From Nemertoderma westbladi (taxonomy: Eukaryota; Xenacoelomorpha; Nemertodermatida; Nemertodermatidae), in the NCBI GenBank assembly GCA_032718475.1, contig JAUCBJ010002778.1:1-37940 (forward strand): a stretch of DNA of 37,940 bases. The letters are read 5' to 3'. Positions 28,101-35,812 of the stretch are shown in pieces; the first letter of the stretch is position 1; every line of letters begins with the position of its first letter. Below the pieces are notes generated by a model that saw only the letters and a program-made list of their open reading frames with translations, was not told the DNA's origin and searched no databases. A program made the position numbers and the translations under genes.

Positions 28101-28792
28101 GAATTAAGCAACAATAAAAGTACCAATTCAAGAATAAAATAACGTATAACAAGGAAAATACGTAGAACATTTGATTTTCCATATTTATTACGACCTTTTA
28201 TTAACCTCGCTGACGAGCGGTAAGTAAAATGCCTCAAGAATAGTGAAAAAAAGTTCTAATTTTTTCCCATGTAATAAATAATTACTTACTGCCAATGTAG
28301 GCTACATCAAAGAATAATGTTTTGTATGCATGTGTCTCCTCATGTATTCTCTGTAATTGTGTAACTTAAAGTAGTATCTGGTTTTGATATTTGGGTTTAT
28401 CTGGCTTTGAAAAAAATGATGCACTTTCAACAAATGTAATAAAATTTGAGAAATTCCACCATAAAATATTTTACTTTACTTTTACGTTTTTCCCTATGGA
28501 AAAAAGTACAACTTTTTTCTCCTGATTTTGGGGTTTATTTGAACCAAAAAGTAACAATGAAATAGTAGTATGTATTATGAATAGTATAGTATTATGTATA
28601 GTATTATGAAGTAATATGAAATGTGTTTGTATCCAGGGAGATTCTGGCGGACCTCTTGTCTGTGAAGTGAACGGAGCCTGGGAACTTGTTGGAGTCACCA
28701 GCTGGGGTAACGGATGCGCTGAATACAAGAAACCCGGTGTCTACTCCAGGGTCTCTCACAACATAGACTGGGTAAGAAGCTTCATTCCATAA
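16029..28792 (+). CDS. Trypsin-family serine protease gene (S1), 5' end missing; four exons
   Basis: The coding sequence joins 16029-16116, 22609-22780, 22913-23058 and 28637-28792, with compatible phases and GT-AG borders throughout. The product is about 186 residues of the S1 protease domain, running from the strand before residue 70 (chymotrypsin numbering) to the stop. Catalytic Asp102 (NDIAVL) and Ser195 (GDSGGP) are present. Asp189 (KDSCQ), Gly216 (SWGNG) and Gly226 (KPGVY) predict cleavage after Arg/Lys. Paired cysteines for the 136-201, 168-182 and 191-220 bridges are present. The His57 exon, the activation site and the secretion signal must lie upstream, outside the window or unrecognised. 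The protein would be a secreted digestive or defence protease. Introns are 6492, 132 and 5578 bp; the large ones are filled by minisatellites and a P-like transposon. Confidence 0.9.
16117..17890. repeat. 57-bp minisatellite starting exactly at the splice donor (~31 copies)
   Basis: The tandem 57-bp units contain GTAAGTAAGGAGTA, GATGAACTTCAGTTAGTGAG and GTGGAACCAA(A/C)GTGGAGCGGA. The first unit begins at the exon's GT. Two polymorphic positions (ACGAG or AAGCG, and AACG or AAAG) alternate along the array. Because 57 is divisible by 3, the minus strand has no stops, giving a long artefactual open frame with 19-residue repeats (18075-15973). Each unit carries GGA|GTAAGT, a near-consensus 5' splice site. 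Confidence 0.95.
17895..18335. other. Intronic DNA with a possible dispersed repeat
   Basis: After the 57-bp array decays there is a G-rich stretch, then GTCCGTCTGTATGTCTGTCTGG and TTTGAACGCGAATTTCTCGG. These look like a common invertebrate interspersed repeat, but only one copy is visible here. No gene is seen. Confidence 0.4.
18340..18358. repeat. 19-nt poly-G tract
   Basis: A pure G run lies in the intron. Related C or G runs lie at 18671-18687, 19312-19323 and 19352-19366, surrounded by similar AAAATGCCCCC-like sequences, suggesting an interspersed element with a homopolymer core. Confidence 0.9.
18420..19070. repeat. Dispersed repeat copies (GGAGCAGGTTACA ... AACAATAAAC), three in this span
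   Basis: GAAAGGAGCAGGTTACA followed by a CTTTTCTAACCAAAACAATAAAC-like tail occurs at about 18420-18478, 18933-18990 and 19013-19066. A diverged fourth copy lies at about 34590-34660. The shared CAATTTC(T/C)(C/G)CTGGAG nearby (18528 and 34672) extends the match. It is non-coding and the family is unknown. Confidence 0.65.
19071..19527. other. Intronic DNA with two homopolymer tracts, no gene
   Basis: It contains G and C runs (19312-19323, 19352-19366) within AAATTTTCC-type sequence. No exon or RNA gene was recognised before the tRNA-like segment. Confidence 0.5.
19528..19600 (+). repeat. tRNA-Ser-like sequence, probable SINE head or tRNA pseudogene
   Basis: The A box TGGCCGAATGGTTAAGGC (19536-19553) is close to serine/leucine tRNAs. 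A 5-bp anticodon stem, TTGGA/TCCAA, holds the loop CTAGAAT (anticodon AGA, Ser). The B box is AGTTCGAATTT (about 19576-19586). The long variable arm is missing and the acceptor stem pairs poorly, so it is not a functional tRNA. A tRNA-derived SINE head with pol III promoter boxes is likely. Confidence 0.65.
19606..19722 (-). repeat. Dispersed repeat copy homologous to 2046-2160
   Basis: In reverse complement this reads CGTTTTTGACAAAACGTC, CTTTTGACGGACTGCATACG and GGTTTATTTTCAGTAATGAT, matching the repeat at 2046. It lies next to the tRNA-like segment, but in opposite orientation relative to that segment's A-box to B-box direction. Confidence 0.65.
19765..19853 (-). repeat. Composite dispersed repeat copy (modules of 52-84 and 2083-2145)
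   Basis: In reverse complement the module GTTCGTGGGGCCTTCGCGCA is followed directly by ACTGCATACGTACCAAGTTT and TTGACCGACTTATT. This single copy links two modules that occur separately at the start of the window. Confidence 0.65.
19858..22583. repeat. 27/28-bp minisatellite (~100 copies) abutting a splice acceptor
   Basis: Units read CTATAACTTTATAAATGCAT then CAATAAA (27 bp), or with CTACTAAC in place of CTATAAC (28 bp). Every unit contains the poly(A) hexamer AATAAA, the palindrome ATGCAT and a TATAAA. The 28-bp variant creates TACTAAC. Variants are interspersed non-randomly and are denser in the middle (20370-21840). The array ends about 25 bp before the acceptor of the next protease exon. 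Confidence 0.95.
22584..22608 (+). promoter_or_regulatory. 3' splice site with candidate branch point CACTAAC
   Basis: The decayed end of the minisatellite supplies CACTAAC at about 22580-22586. It is followed by TTATTTACCTTGTAG, ending at 22608. The spacing of ~25 nt suits a branch point, so the repeat seems to provide it. Confidence 0.55.
22609..22780 (+). CDS. Protease exon with catalytic Asp102
   Basis: It encodes [20 protein letters not shown], then [17 protein letters not shown] and [19 protein letters not shown] carries the catalytic aspartate; CLP is the Cys122 region and CVTTGWG the Cys136-Trp141 segment. It starts in phase 0 after TTGTAG and ends with one base of a Gly codon before GTAACTTAC. 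Confidence 0.93.
22913..23058 (+). CDS. Protease exon with Cys168-182 loop and S1-pocket Asp189
   Basis: It starts after TTCCCTTAG and completes the Gly codon. It encodes [27 protein letters not shown] and [16 protein letters not shown]. The Asp of KDSCQ is six residues before the catalytic serine (Asp189), predicting trypsin specificity. The donor CAG|GTTTGAG is weak compared with the other introns. Confidence 0.93.
23333..23410 (+). repeat. Dispersed repeat arm, inverted match at 28490-28556
   Basis: TTGTTACTTTTTCTCTC, CCAAAATCGGGAGAAAAAGT and ACTTTTTCCCTA are matched with ~80 percent identity by eye in reverse complement at 28556-28490. Both lie in the last protease intron, outside the P-like element. 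They may be the ends of an older element or two copies of a small repeat. Confidence 0.55.
23597..23604. repeat. 8-bp target-site duplication of the P-like element (left), GGCGTAGG
   Basis: GGCGTAGG occurs directly outside both inverted-repeat ends (23597-23604 and 27863-27870). Eight base pairs is the target duplication length of P elements. Confidence 0.93.
23605..23958 (+). repeat. Left 354-bp terminal inverted repeat
   Basis: It matches 27862-27509 in reverse complement over its full length by eye. It contains a 125-bp tandem duplication (units starting at 23699 and 23824, each beginning GATACAAACTTCTAACC). The units differ at CTCGAGACCC versus CTCGAGGCCC. Confidence 0.93.
24047..24946 (-). 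pseudogene. P/THAP9-type transposase fragment, catalytic N-terminal part
   Basis: The frame is open from the hAT insertion point to a stop at 24047; it has no own ATG at its start. It continues in register with the THAP frame on the other side of the hAT element. Motifs typical of P-type transposases include [21 protein letters not shown] with [10 protein letters not shown], then [19 protein letters not shown], where the Asp is the likely first catalytic acid of the RNase H-like core. The frame ends about 60 residues later in a Lys/Ser-rich tail, before the GTP-binding insert and the remaining catalytic residues. The ancestral frame would be about 390 codons, versus roughly 750-900 for full-length relatives. 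Truncated P products with an intact DNA-binding domain act as repressors in Drosophila; that role here is speculation. Confidence 0.75.
24940..24947. repeat. 8-bp TSD of the hAT-like element (left), AGCAACTT
   Basis: AGCAACTT lies directly outside both ends of the nested element (24940-24947 and 26994-27001). Eight base pairs is the hAT superfamily target length. Confidence 0.93.
24948..26993. mobile_element. Non-autonomous hAT-like transposon nested in the P-like element
   Basis: The 2046-bp insertion has perfect 14-bp terminal inverted repeats, CAGTGCCGGATTAA, extended by a weaker inner match (GGCCCTAAGGCAC). It is flanked by AGCAACTT duplications. The CAG-TG start and 8-bp duplication fit hAT elements. 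The interior is AT-rich with no transposase frame, so mobility would need an enzyme supplied in trans. It interrupts the transposase ORF of the host P-like element. Confidence 0.9.
26980..27264 (-). pseudogene. THAP domain, N-terminus of the P-like transposase (interrupted)
   Basis: It starts at ATG 27264 ([14 protein letters not shown]). The zinc-binding C2CH signature is present: CCVPLC at the N-terminus and VVCELHW later, with the conserved Trp in HSQWMSVL between. THAP domains bind specific DNA; in P transposases they recognise the element ends. After residue ~90 the frame runs into the hAT end, and the last five codons are hAT sequence. Removing the hAT and one duplication copy puts this frame in register with the 24946-24047 frame. 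Confidence 0.85.
26994..27001. repeat. 8-bp TSD of the hAT-like element (right), AGCAACTT
   Basis: This is the second copy of the duplication, directly after GGCACTG at the element end (26993). Confidence 0.93.
27265..27508. other. 5' region of the P-like element, between THAP start and right TIR
   Basis: This short non-coding stretch should hold the transposase promoter on the minus strand. No clear TATA box was recognised. GCAGGTAAGTAAG at 27306-27318 is a plus-strand donor-like site of unknown meaning. Confidence 0.4.
27509..27862 (-). repeat. Right 354-bp terminal inverted repeat
   Basis: It is the reverse complement of 23605-23958, including both 125-bp units and the same A/G difference between units. 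It ends GGCCATG at 27862. Confidence 0.93.
27863..27870. repeat. 8-bp TSD of the P-like element (right), GGCGTAGG
   Basis: This is the second copy of the target duplication. Confidence 0.93.
27871..28636. other. Remainder of the last protease intron
   Basis: AT-rich intronic DNA. It contains the inverted partner (28490-28556) of the repeat at 23333-23410 and short ATTATGAATAGTATAG direct repeats at 28574-28610. It ends at the acceptor TTTGTATCCAG (28636). Confidence 0.6.
28637..28792 (+). CDS. Protease last exon with catalytic Ser195 and stop
   Basis: It encodes [15 protein letters not shown], then [13 protein letters not shown] and [19 protein letters not shown], ending in TAA at 28790-28792. 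GDSGGP is the catalytic serine motif. SWG and KPGVY give Gly216/Gly226 of an open trypsin pocket. The terminal IDWVRSFI helix is at the usual family end, so the C-terminus is complete. Confidence 0.95.
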   Translation, partial: GDSGGPLVCEVNGAWELVGVTSWGNGCAEYKKPGVYSRVSHNIDWVRSFIP

Positions 28793-28917
28793 ACGTTAAC
28801 CCGCGAGATCGTGGAATTATTAGATAGATAGGGGTGACAGATGTGTGGATGGTGACAGTGAAATATTATTATACTGTACATTGTGCAACTTATTTTTATT
28901 GATGTATCACGCTAATT

Positions 28918-28923
28918 ATTAAA
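28918..28923 (+). terminator. Candidate poly(A) signal ATTAAA of the protease gene
   Basis: The first AATAAA variant seen after the stop codon is ATTAAA, 126 bp downstream. No canonical AATAAA occurs until about 29336. Cleavage is untested. Confidence 0.3.
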
Positions 28924-30253
28924 TAATATGATGGCACTGATTTATTTTAATTTTTTTTCGGGAATATTAAGTTCAAACAAGTATATAAAAAAAACAGAAA
29001 AAAACGATAATTTCCTTTTCAATGTAATATCATTATTTTCTATTTTTTTTTCTCAAAATCAAACTGAAAAATAAGATAATTTCGAATTTTTAGGCCTTTC
29101 AGATAAAACAAAGCAGCAAAAAACGGTAATTTAAATTTCGTATAGATTTGTTTTGTCGAATATTTCCCTTTTTATTTTCTGAAGAGAAAAAAAAGAAGAA
29201 AATGACAGGTCTTCTTTGCATGTACTCAGCTAACCAGTGCCAGAAGTTTCAATACAGTACGATATACGCAATACGCATATCCCGAAAAGCAATAATGCTT
29301 CATCTCACATAAGTAAGATGTATACAGTATTCAACCTTAATAAATCAATTTAATGGGTGTAAAGTGTAATGTGTACACACCTTCAAAGTATAAAGATAAC
29401 GTAATCGAGTTGTTGCGCAATATGATGAAAAGTACAACTCAACTCATTGATATCAACTCGATAACATTGTTATTCTAGTGTTACTCTGTTTCTTAACTTC
29501 TTACTTCGGTGTTTTTGGTGATATGCTTATATTGTTTGGATTCGGATTCTCCAATAATGTTGGGTTGAGCCGGTCTGCACCTTTTGCGCAATATCTCAGG
29601 AACTAATCACTCTAGTCTCAATAGATCGAACATGTTGCGGTTTCAATGAGTCTGACTCATTAAAATCATAAACTCTTGACTCTTTGTCTTAATTATAAGT
29701 TATTATGTAATAGGTATAAATCGATGTGAGGCAATGTTGTTGAGATGATCATGACAAACCTGTTTATTTGTAACATATCCTTCTGGTTACCTTCACCACG
29801 TGTTTTTACCTGTTTTCTAGAATCCTACCAGTATCTGGTTTTGCACCGTTTTTCACTGCTGTGGGCTGCTGTTATCTCGGATTTATCACCCAGTTTTCCT
29901 CTTACATAATACCTTACCTCCAGTTTTATCTAGAACCATTATCTAGGTTTACCCTCCTTACCGAGCTTTTTGTCTACTACACTTACCTCCGGTGCCTCAG
30001 CCACCTCCAGCTGTTCATGATCTCCCCTGGGATACTGAAGTAGATCGCGAACTTTCTCATTATTTATCTCGACCATGCTCAACGTCACTTGACTCGTACT
30101 CCGTGGTCCTCGCTCTTGGCTAATTCGTCTAAAAATTCATAATTATAATTTAATTATATATAAATAATAAATAATACTGTACAATAGTAACCGAAGATGT
30201 GTATTTCCAGTCCCACACTTCCTTACCATCTATATCATCTAGTAAACTCATCG
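28924..30253. other. 3' flanking DNA, no gene recognised
   Basis: AT-rich sequence with A/T homopolymer patches at 28950-29190. A 60-codon open frame at 29861-30043 has hydrophobic residues but no family I can name and no splice context. Nothing else is supported. Confidence 0.5.
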
Positions 30254-33200
30254 GGAGTGACTTTCGCAAACAATTGAACATTTCGGTGAGACTCACTCAA
30301 ACAATTGAACATTTCGGTGAGACTCACTCAAACAATTGAACATTTCGGTGAGACTCACTCAAACAATTGAACATTTCAGTGAGACTCATGCAAAAAATTG
30401 AACATTTCGGTGAGACTCACTCAAACAATTGAACATTTCGGTGACACTCCCTCAAACAATTGAACATTTCGGTGAGACTCACTCAAACAATTGAACATTT
30501 CGGTGAGACTCACTCAAACAATTGAACATTTCGGTAAGACTCACGCAAACAAGTGAACATTTCGGTGAGACTCACGCAAACAATTGAACATTTCGGTGAG
30601 ACTCACTCAAACAATTGAACATTTCGGTGAGACTCACTCAAACATTTCAACATTTCGGTGAGACTCACTCAAACAATTGAACATTTCAGTGAGACTCATG
30701 CAAAAAATTGAACATTTCGGTGAGACTCACTCAAACAATTGAACATTTCGGTGACACTCACTCAAACAATTGAACATTTCGGTGAGACTCACGCAAACAA
30801 TTGAACATTTCGGTGAGACTCACTCAAACAATTGAACATTTCGGTGAGACTCAGTCAAACAATTGAACATTTCGGTGAGACTCACTCAAACAATTGAACA
30901 TTTCAGTGAGACTCATGCAAAAAATTGAACATTTCGGTGAGACTCACTCAAACAATTGAACATTTCGGTGACACTCCCTCAAACAATTGAACATTTCGGT
31001 GAGACTCACTCAAACAATTGAACATTTCGGTGAGACTCACTCAAACAATTGAACATTTCGGTAAGACTCACGCAAACAATTGAACATTTCGGTGAGACTC
31101 ACGCAAACAATTGAACATTTCGGTGAGACTCACTCAAACAATTGAACATTTCGGTGAGACTCACTCAAACAATTGAACATTTCGGTAAGACTCACTCAAA
31201 CAATTGAACATTTCAGTGAGACTCATGCAAAAAATTGAACATTTCGGTGAGACTCAGTCAAACAATTGAACATTTCGGTGAGACTCACTCAAACAATTGA
31301 ACATTTCAGTGAGACTCATGCAAAAAATTGAACATTTCGGTGAGACTCACTCAAACAATTGAACATTTCGGTGACACTCCCTCAAACAATTGAACATTTC
31401 GGTGAGACTCACTCAAACAATTGAACATTTCGGTGAGACTCACTCAAACAATTGAACATTTCGGTAAGACTCACGCAAACAATTGAACATTTCGGTGAGA
31501 CTCACGCAAACAATTGAACATTTCGGTGAGACTCACTCAAACAATTGAACATTTCGGTGAGACTCACTCAAACAATTGAACATTTCGGTGAGACTCACTC
31601 AAACAATTGAACATTTCAGTGAGACTCATGCAAAAAATTGAACATTTCGGTGAGACTCACTCAAACAATTGAACATTTCGGTGACACTCCCTCAAACAAT
31701 TGAACATTTCGGTGAGACTCACTCAAACAATTGAACATTTCGATGAGACTCACTCAAACAAATGAACATTTCGGTAAGACTCACGCAAACAATTGAACAT
31801 TTCAGTGAGACTCACGCAAACAATTGAACATTTCGGTGAGACTCACTCAAACAATTGAACATTTCGGTGAGACTCACTCAAACAATTGAACATTTCGGTA
31901 AGACTCACGCAAACAATTGAACATTTCGGTGAGACTCACTCAAACAATTGAACATTTCGGTGAGACTCACTCAAACAATTGAACATTTCGGTGAGATTCA
32001 CTCAAACAATTGAACATTTCGGTGAGACTCACTCAAACAATTGAACATTTCGGTGAGACTCACTCAAACAATTGAACATTTCAGTGAGACTCATGCAAAA
32101 AATTGAACATTTCGGTGAGACTCACTCAAACAATTGAACATTTCGGTGACACTCCCTCAAACAATTGAACATTTCGGTGACACTCCCTCAAACAATTGAA
32201 CATTTCGGTGAGACTCACTCAAACAATTGAACATTTCGGTGAGACTCACTCAAACAATTGAACATTTCGGTAAGACTCACGCAAACAATTGAACATTTCG
32301 GTGAGACTCACGCAAACAATTGAACATTTCGGTGAGACTCACTCAAACAATTGAACATTTCGGTGAGACTCACTCAAACAATTGAACATTTCGGTAAGAC
32401 TCACGCAAACAATTGAACATTTCGGTGAGACTCACTCAAACAATTGAACATTTCGGTGAGACTCACTCAAACAATTGAACATTTCAGTGAGACTCATGCA
32501 AAAAATTGAACATTTCGGTGAGACTCACTCAAACAATTGAACATTTCGGTGACACTCCCTCAAACAATTGAACATTTCGGTGAGACTCACTCAAACAATT
32601 GAACATTTCGGTGAGACTCACTCAAACAAATGAACATTTCGGTAAGACTCACGCAAACAATTGAACATTTCAGTGAGACTCACGCAAACAATTGAACATT
32701 TCGGTGAGACTCACTCAAACAATTGAACATTTCGGTGAGACTCACTCAAACAATTGAACATTTCGGTAAGACTCACGCAAACAATTGGACATTTCGGTGA
32801 GACTCACTCAAACAATTGAACATTTCGGTGAGACTCACTCAAACAATTGAACATTTCGGTGAGATTCACTCAAACAATTGAACATTTCGGTGAGACTCAC
32901 TCAAACAATTGAACATTTCGGTGAGACTCACTCAAACAATTGAACATTTCAGTGAGACTCATGCAAAAAATTGAACATTTCGGTGAGACTCACTCAAACA
33001 ATTGAACATTTCGGTGACACTCCCTCAAACAATTGAACATTTCGGTGAGACTCACTCAAACACTTGAACATTTCGGTGAGACTCACTCAAACAATTGAAC
33101 ATTTCGGTGAGACTCACTCAAACAATTGAACATTTCGGTAAGACTCACGCAAACAATTGAACATTTCGGTGAGACTCACGCAAACAATTGAAGATTTCGG

Positions 33201-34305
33201 TGAGACTCACTCAAACAATTGAACATTTCGGTGAGACTCACTCAAACAATTGAACATTTCGCTGAGACTCACTCAAACAATTGAACATTTCGGTGAGACT
33301 CACTCAAACAATTGGACATTTCGGTGAGACTCACGCAAACAATTGACCATTTCGGTGAGACTCACTCAAACAATTGAACATTTCGGTGAGACTCACTCAA
33401 ACAATTGGACATTTCGGTGAGACTCACGCAAATAATTGAACATTTCGGTAAGACTCACTCAAACAATTGGACATTTCGGTGAGACTCACGCAAACAATTG
33501 ACCATTTCGGTGAGAATCACTCAAACAATTGAACATTTCGGTGAGACTCACTCAAACAATTGAACATTTCGGTGGACTCACTCACACAATTGAACATTTC
33601 GGTGAGACTCACGCAAACAATTGAACATTTCGGTAAGACTCACGCAAACAATTGAACATTTCGGTGAGACTCACGCAAACAATTGAAGATTTCGGTGAGA
33701 CTCACTCAAACAATTGAACATTTCGGTGAGACTCACTCAAACAATTGAACATTTCGGTGAGACTCACTCAAACAATTGAACATTTCGGTGAGACTCACGC
33801 AAACAATTGACCATTTCGGTGAGACTCACTCAAACAATTGAACATTTCGGTGAGACTCACTCAAACAATTGGACATTTCGGTGAGACTCACGCAAATAAT
33901 TGAACATTTCGGTAAGACTCACTCAAACAATTGAACATTTCGGTGAGACTCACGCAAACAATTGACCATTTCGGTGAGACTCACTCAAACAATTGAACAT
34001 TTCGGTGAGACACACGCAAACAATTGAACATTTCGGTGAGACTCACGCATACAATTGAACATTTCGGTGAGACTCACGCAAACAATTGAACATTTCGGTG
34101 AGACTCACGCAAACAATTGAACATTTCGGTGAGACCCACGCAAACAATTGAACATTTCGGTGAGACTCACGCATACAATTGAACATTTCGGTGAGACTCA
34201 CGCAAACAATTGAACATTTCGGTGAGGCTCACGCATACAATTGAACATTTCGGTGAGACTCACGCAAACAATTTAACATTTCGGTGCGACTCACGCAAAC
34301 AATTG
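30254..34305. repeat. 31-bp satellite array (~130 copies) with higher-order structure
   Basis: The 31-bp units read AATTGAACATTTCGGTGAGA followed by CTCACTCAAAC. Variants carry CACGCAAAC, CATGCAAAAA, GACACTCCCT or GGTAAGAC. The rare CATGCAAAAA variant occurs at 30387, 30697, 30914, 31224, 31317, 31627, 32092, 32495 and 32960. All gaps are exact multiples of 31 (10, 7, 10, 3, 10, 15, 13 and 15 units). A recurrent 310-bp spacing shows block duplication. The last part (after ~33960) is dominated by the CACGCAAAC variant. Confidence 0.95.
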
Positions 34306-34437
34306 ATCCATTATTATTGGTACCATCCCAGATTTGTTGACGCTTTCTCCCGCGATGGTGTAACTCTTTCCCGAATGCGTCTCCCCGAAACACATCAAAC
34401 ACGAATTAAACCCGGCGATAAATACGTCTAACAGCGG
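34306..34437 (+). other. Open frame leaving the satellite, unrecognised
   Basis: The frame continues from the array into unique DNA, encoding YYWYHPRFVDAFSRDG, then RMRLPETHQTRIKPGDKYV and a stop near 34431. The residues look protein-like, but I recognise no family and the frame has no start outside the repeat. It could be a fragment of an exon or chance. Confidence 0.2.
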
Positions 34438-35250
34438 TTCCACAGATTTCTTATATATTTCGTAATTTCCAACGTCCTGTTACAGTAAAAATTGATGGAT
34501 ATAAAAAAAAAGTGCAAATATACAGTAATACTGTAGTAAAAAGTAACACTTTTGTCGTTTAATTCAATACATTAAGGGGGAGACGAGCAGGGTAGGAGGC
34601 CTATAGAAGGCCCCTACTGTGGCGGTGCTTTTATAACCTAAACAATAAACAAAACTCTAATTTACTTGCGGTCAATTTCCGCTGGAGATCACTTCTGTCA
34701 CATGCGATCAAGTTGAACTAATATCTAAAAAATAGACCTACTGTACTGCACTTCGAAAATTTACAGTGGAGTGTAGAACAGTGAAACTGCCACAGTCGCA
34801 TACCACCCCATGTTTACTGACTGACTTGACATACCTGCTTATATAAAACCGAGAAGCTGTGACTGACTCCTCCCATGTGACTGTAAAGTCTGTTGTTGCC
34901 CGTTATTTGTAAGGAGTGAGGACCTTCGCCCCTGAGGGACGGACGAATACGCCCAACCACATCTACGTTCATTGTGATAGTCTTAGCTTGCCGCGGAAAC
35001 CTTAACGTGTACCACGGTCATGCGAAATGGAAATTGTTGAGTCGCTAAAATCGTCGAATAATTTTCAAACTTTTATCATTTTAAAATAATATTTACCAAC
35101 TGTACGGCGTACGCAAAAACTAAAGAAACTACGTGGTTGTGGAAATACTACAAAGTAAATTAATCTTGTGGGGCGAGCCAAAAATCTAAGGTTGCCTTTA
35201 GCATGAAGGTACCATTAATCTACACGTCGTTCTGACATTCCACACATTTA
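34438..35250. other. Spacer with repeat fragments and a possible promoter
   Basis: It contains the diverged AACAATAAAC repeat (about 34590-34660) and the inverted module shared with 2190-2245 (35166-35219). A TATA box is possible near 34840. No coding exon was recognised. Confidence 0.5.
34839..34848 (+). promoter_or_regulatory. Possible TATA-type core promoter (TTATATAAAA)
   Basis: TTATATAAAACCGAGAAGC lies in locally less AT-rich sequence, with GTGACTGACTCC about 25-30 bp downstream. No downstream gene is visible before the LINE cluster, so function is uncertain. Confidence 0.25.
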
Positions 35251-35812
35251 CTATACTACTAGGTCGAGCGAACTCGGACAGTGGAAATGAGATCCTTCCA
35301 GGCTTCCCGATTCCCCTTAGTTATTGCAATTTCGTTTCTATCTACATATTTCGTCATGACAGCGGGGAGATTCTTTCACCTAATTCCTTCAATCAGTCTC
35401 CGTAGTGCAAGTATCTGAGCTATTGTTGATCTACTTGGTCGAAATCCGTTTTGGCTCTTACGCAGTAGTTTCTCTATGTGAGGCCTAATCATATATAGAA
35501 TCATTTTATTGTATATTTTGGCAGCTACCACAAGCAGACAGATCCCACGACAGTTTGTTGGTATACCGAGGTCTCCTTTCTTGGGGAGAGGCTTTAGTTG
35601 ACCTTTAGTCCAAAATGGTGGTGGCTTTTCTCCTTTTAACATCCGGTTGCAAACATTCAATAATGGTCTGTTTAGCACTCCGGTTTTCCATACCTCCGCT
35701 GGGATTTCATCTATTACACTCGCTTTATTATTGGACATGCTTTTAATGCTTCTTTGGAGTTCGGTGGGTGTGAAGTCCCCTGTTTCTACAGTATAGGTAG
35801 CGTCTTGCCGAG
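35251..35812 (-). mobile_element. Older RTE-like LINE (minus), 3' part, internally deleted
   Basis: On the minus strand this starts at the insertion point of the plus-strand LINE with TYTVETGDFTPTELQ. It continues through the reverse transcriptase fragment. It jumps to the element C-terminus (TKGNREAWKDLI, VRVRST, stop near 35263) and a TAG-rich tail (35251-35263). Most of the reverse transcriptase after box 2 is deleted. The 5' part is at 37561-37940. Confidence 0.75.
35376..35738 (-). pseudogene. Reverse transcriptase fragment of the older LINE
   Basis: It encodes NNKASVIDEIPAEVWKTG, then LPKKGDLGIPTNCRGICLL, VAAKIYNKMIL and LRKSQNGFRPSRSTIAQILA. These are the N-terminal RT motifs of RTE-like elements. 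It stops at 35376, before box A, so there is no catalytic core. Confidence 0.8.

Noticed and set aside
30254-34305. CRISPR-like array
   Set aside because: The repeats are contiguous with no spacers, in a eukaryotic sequence; it is a satellite.
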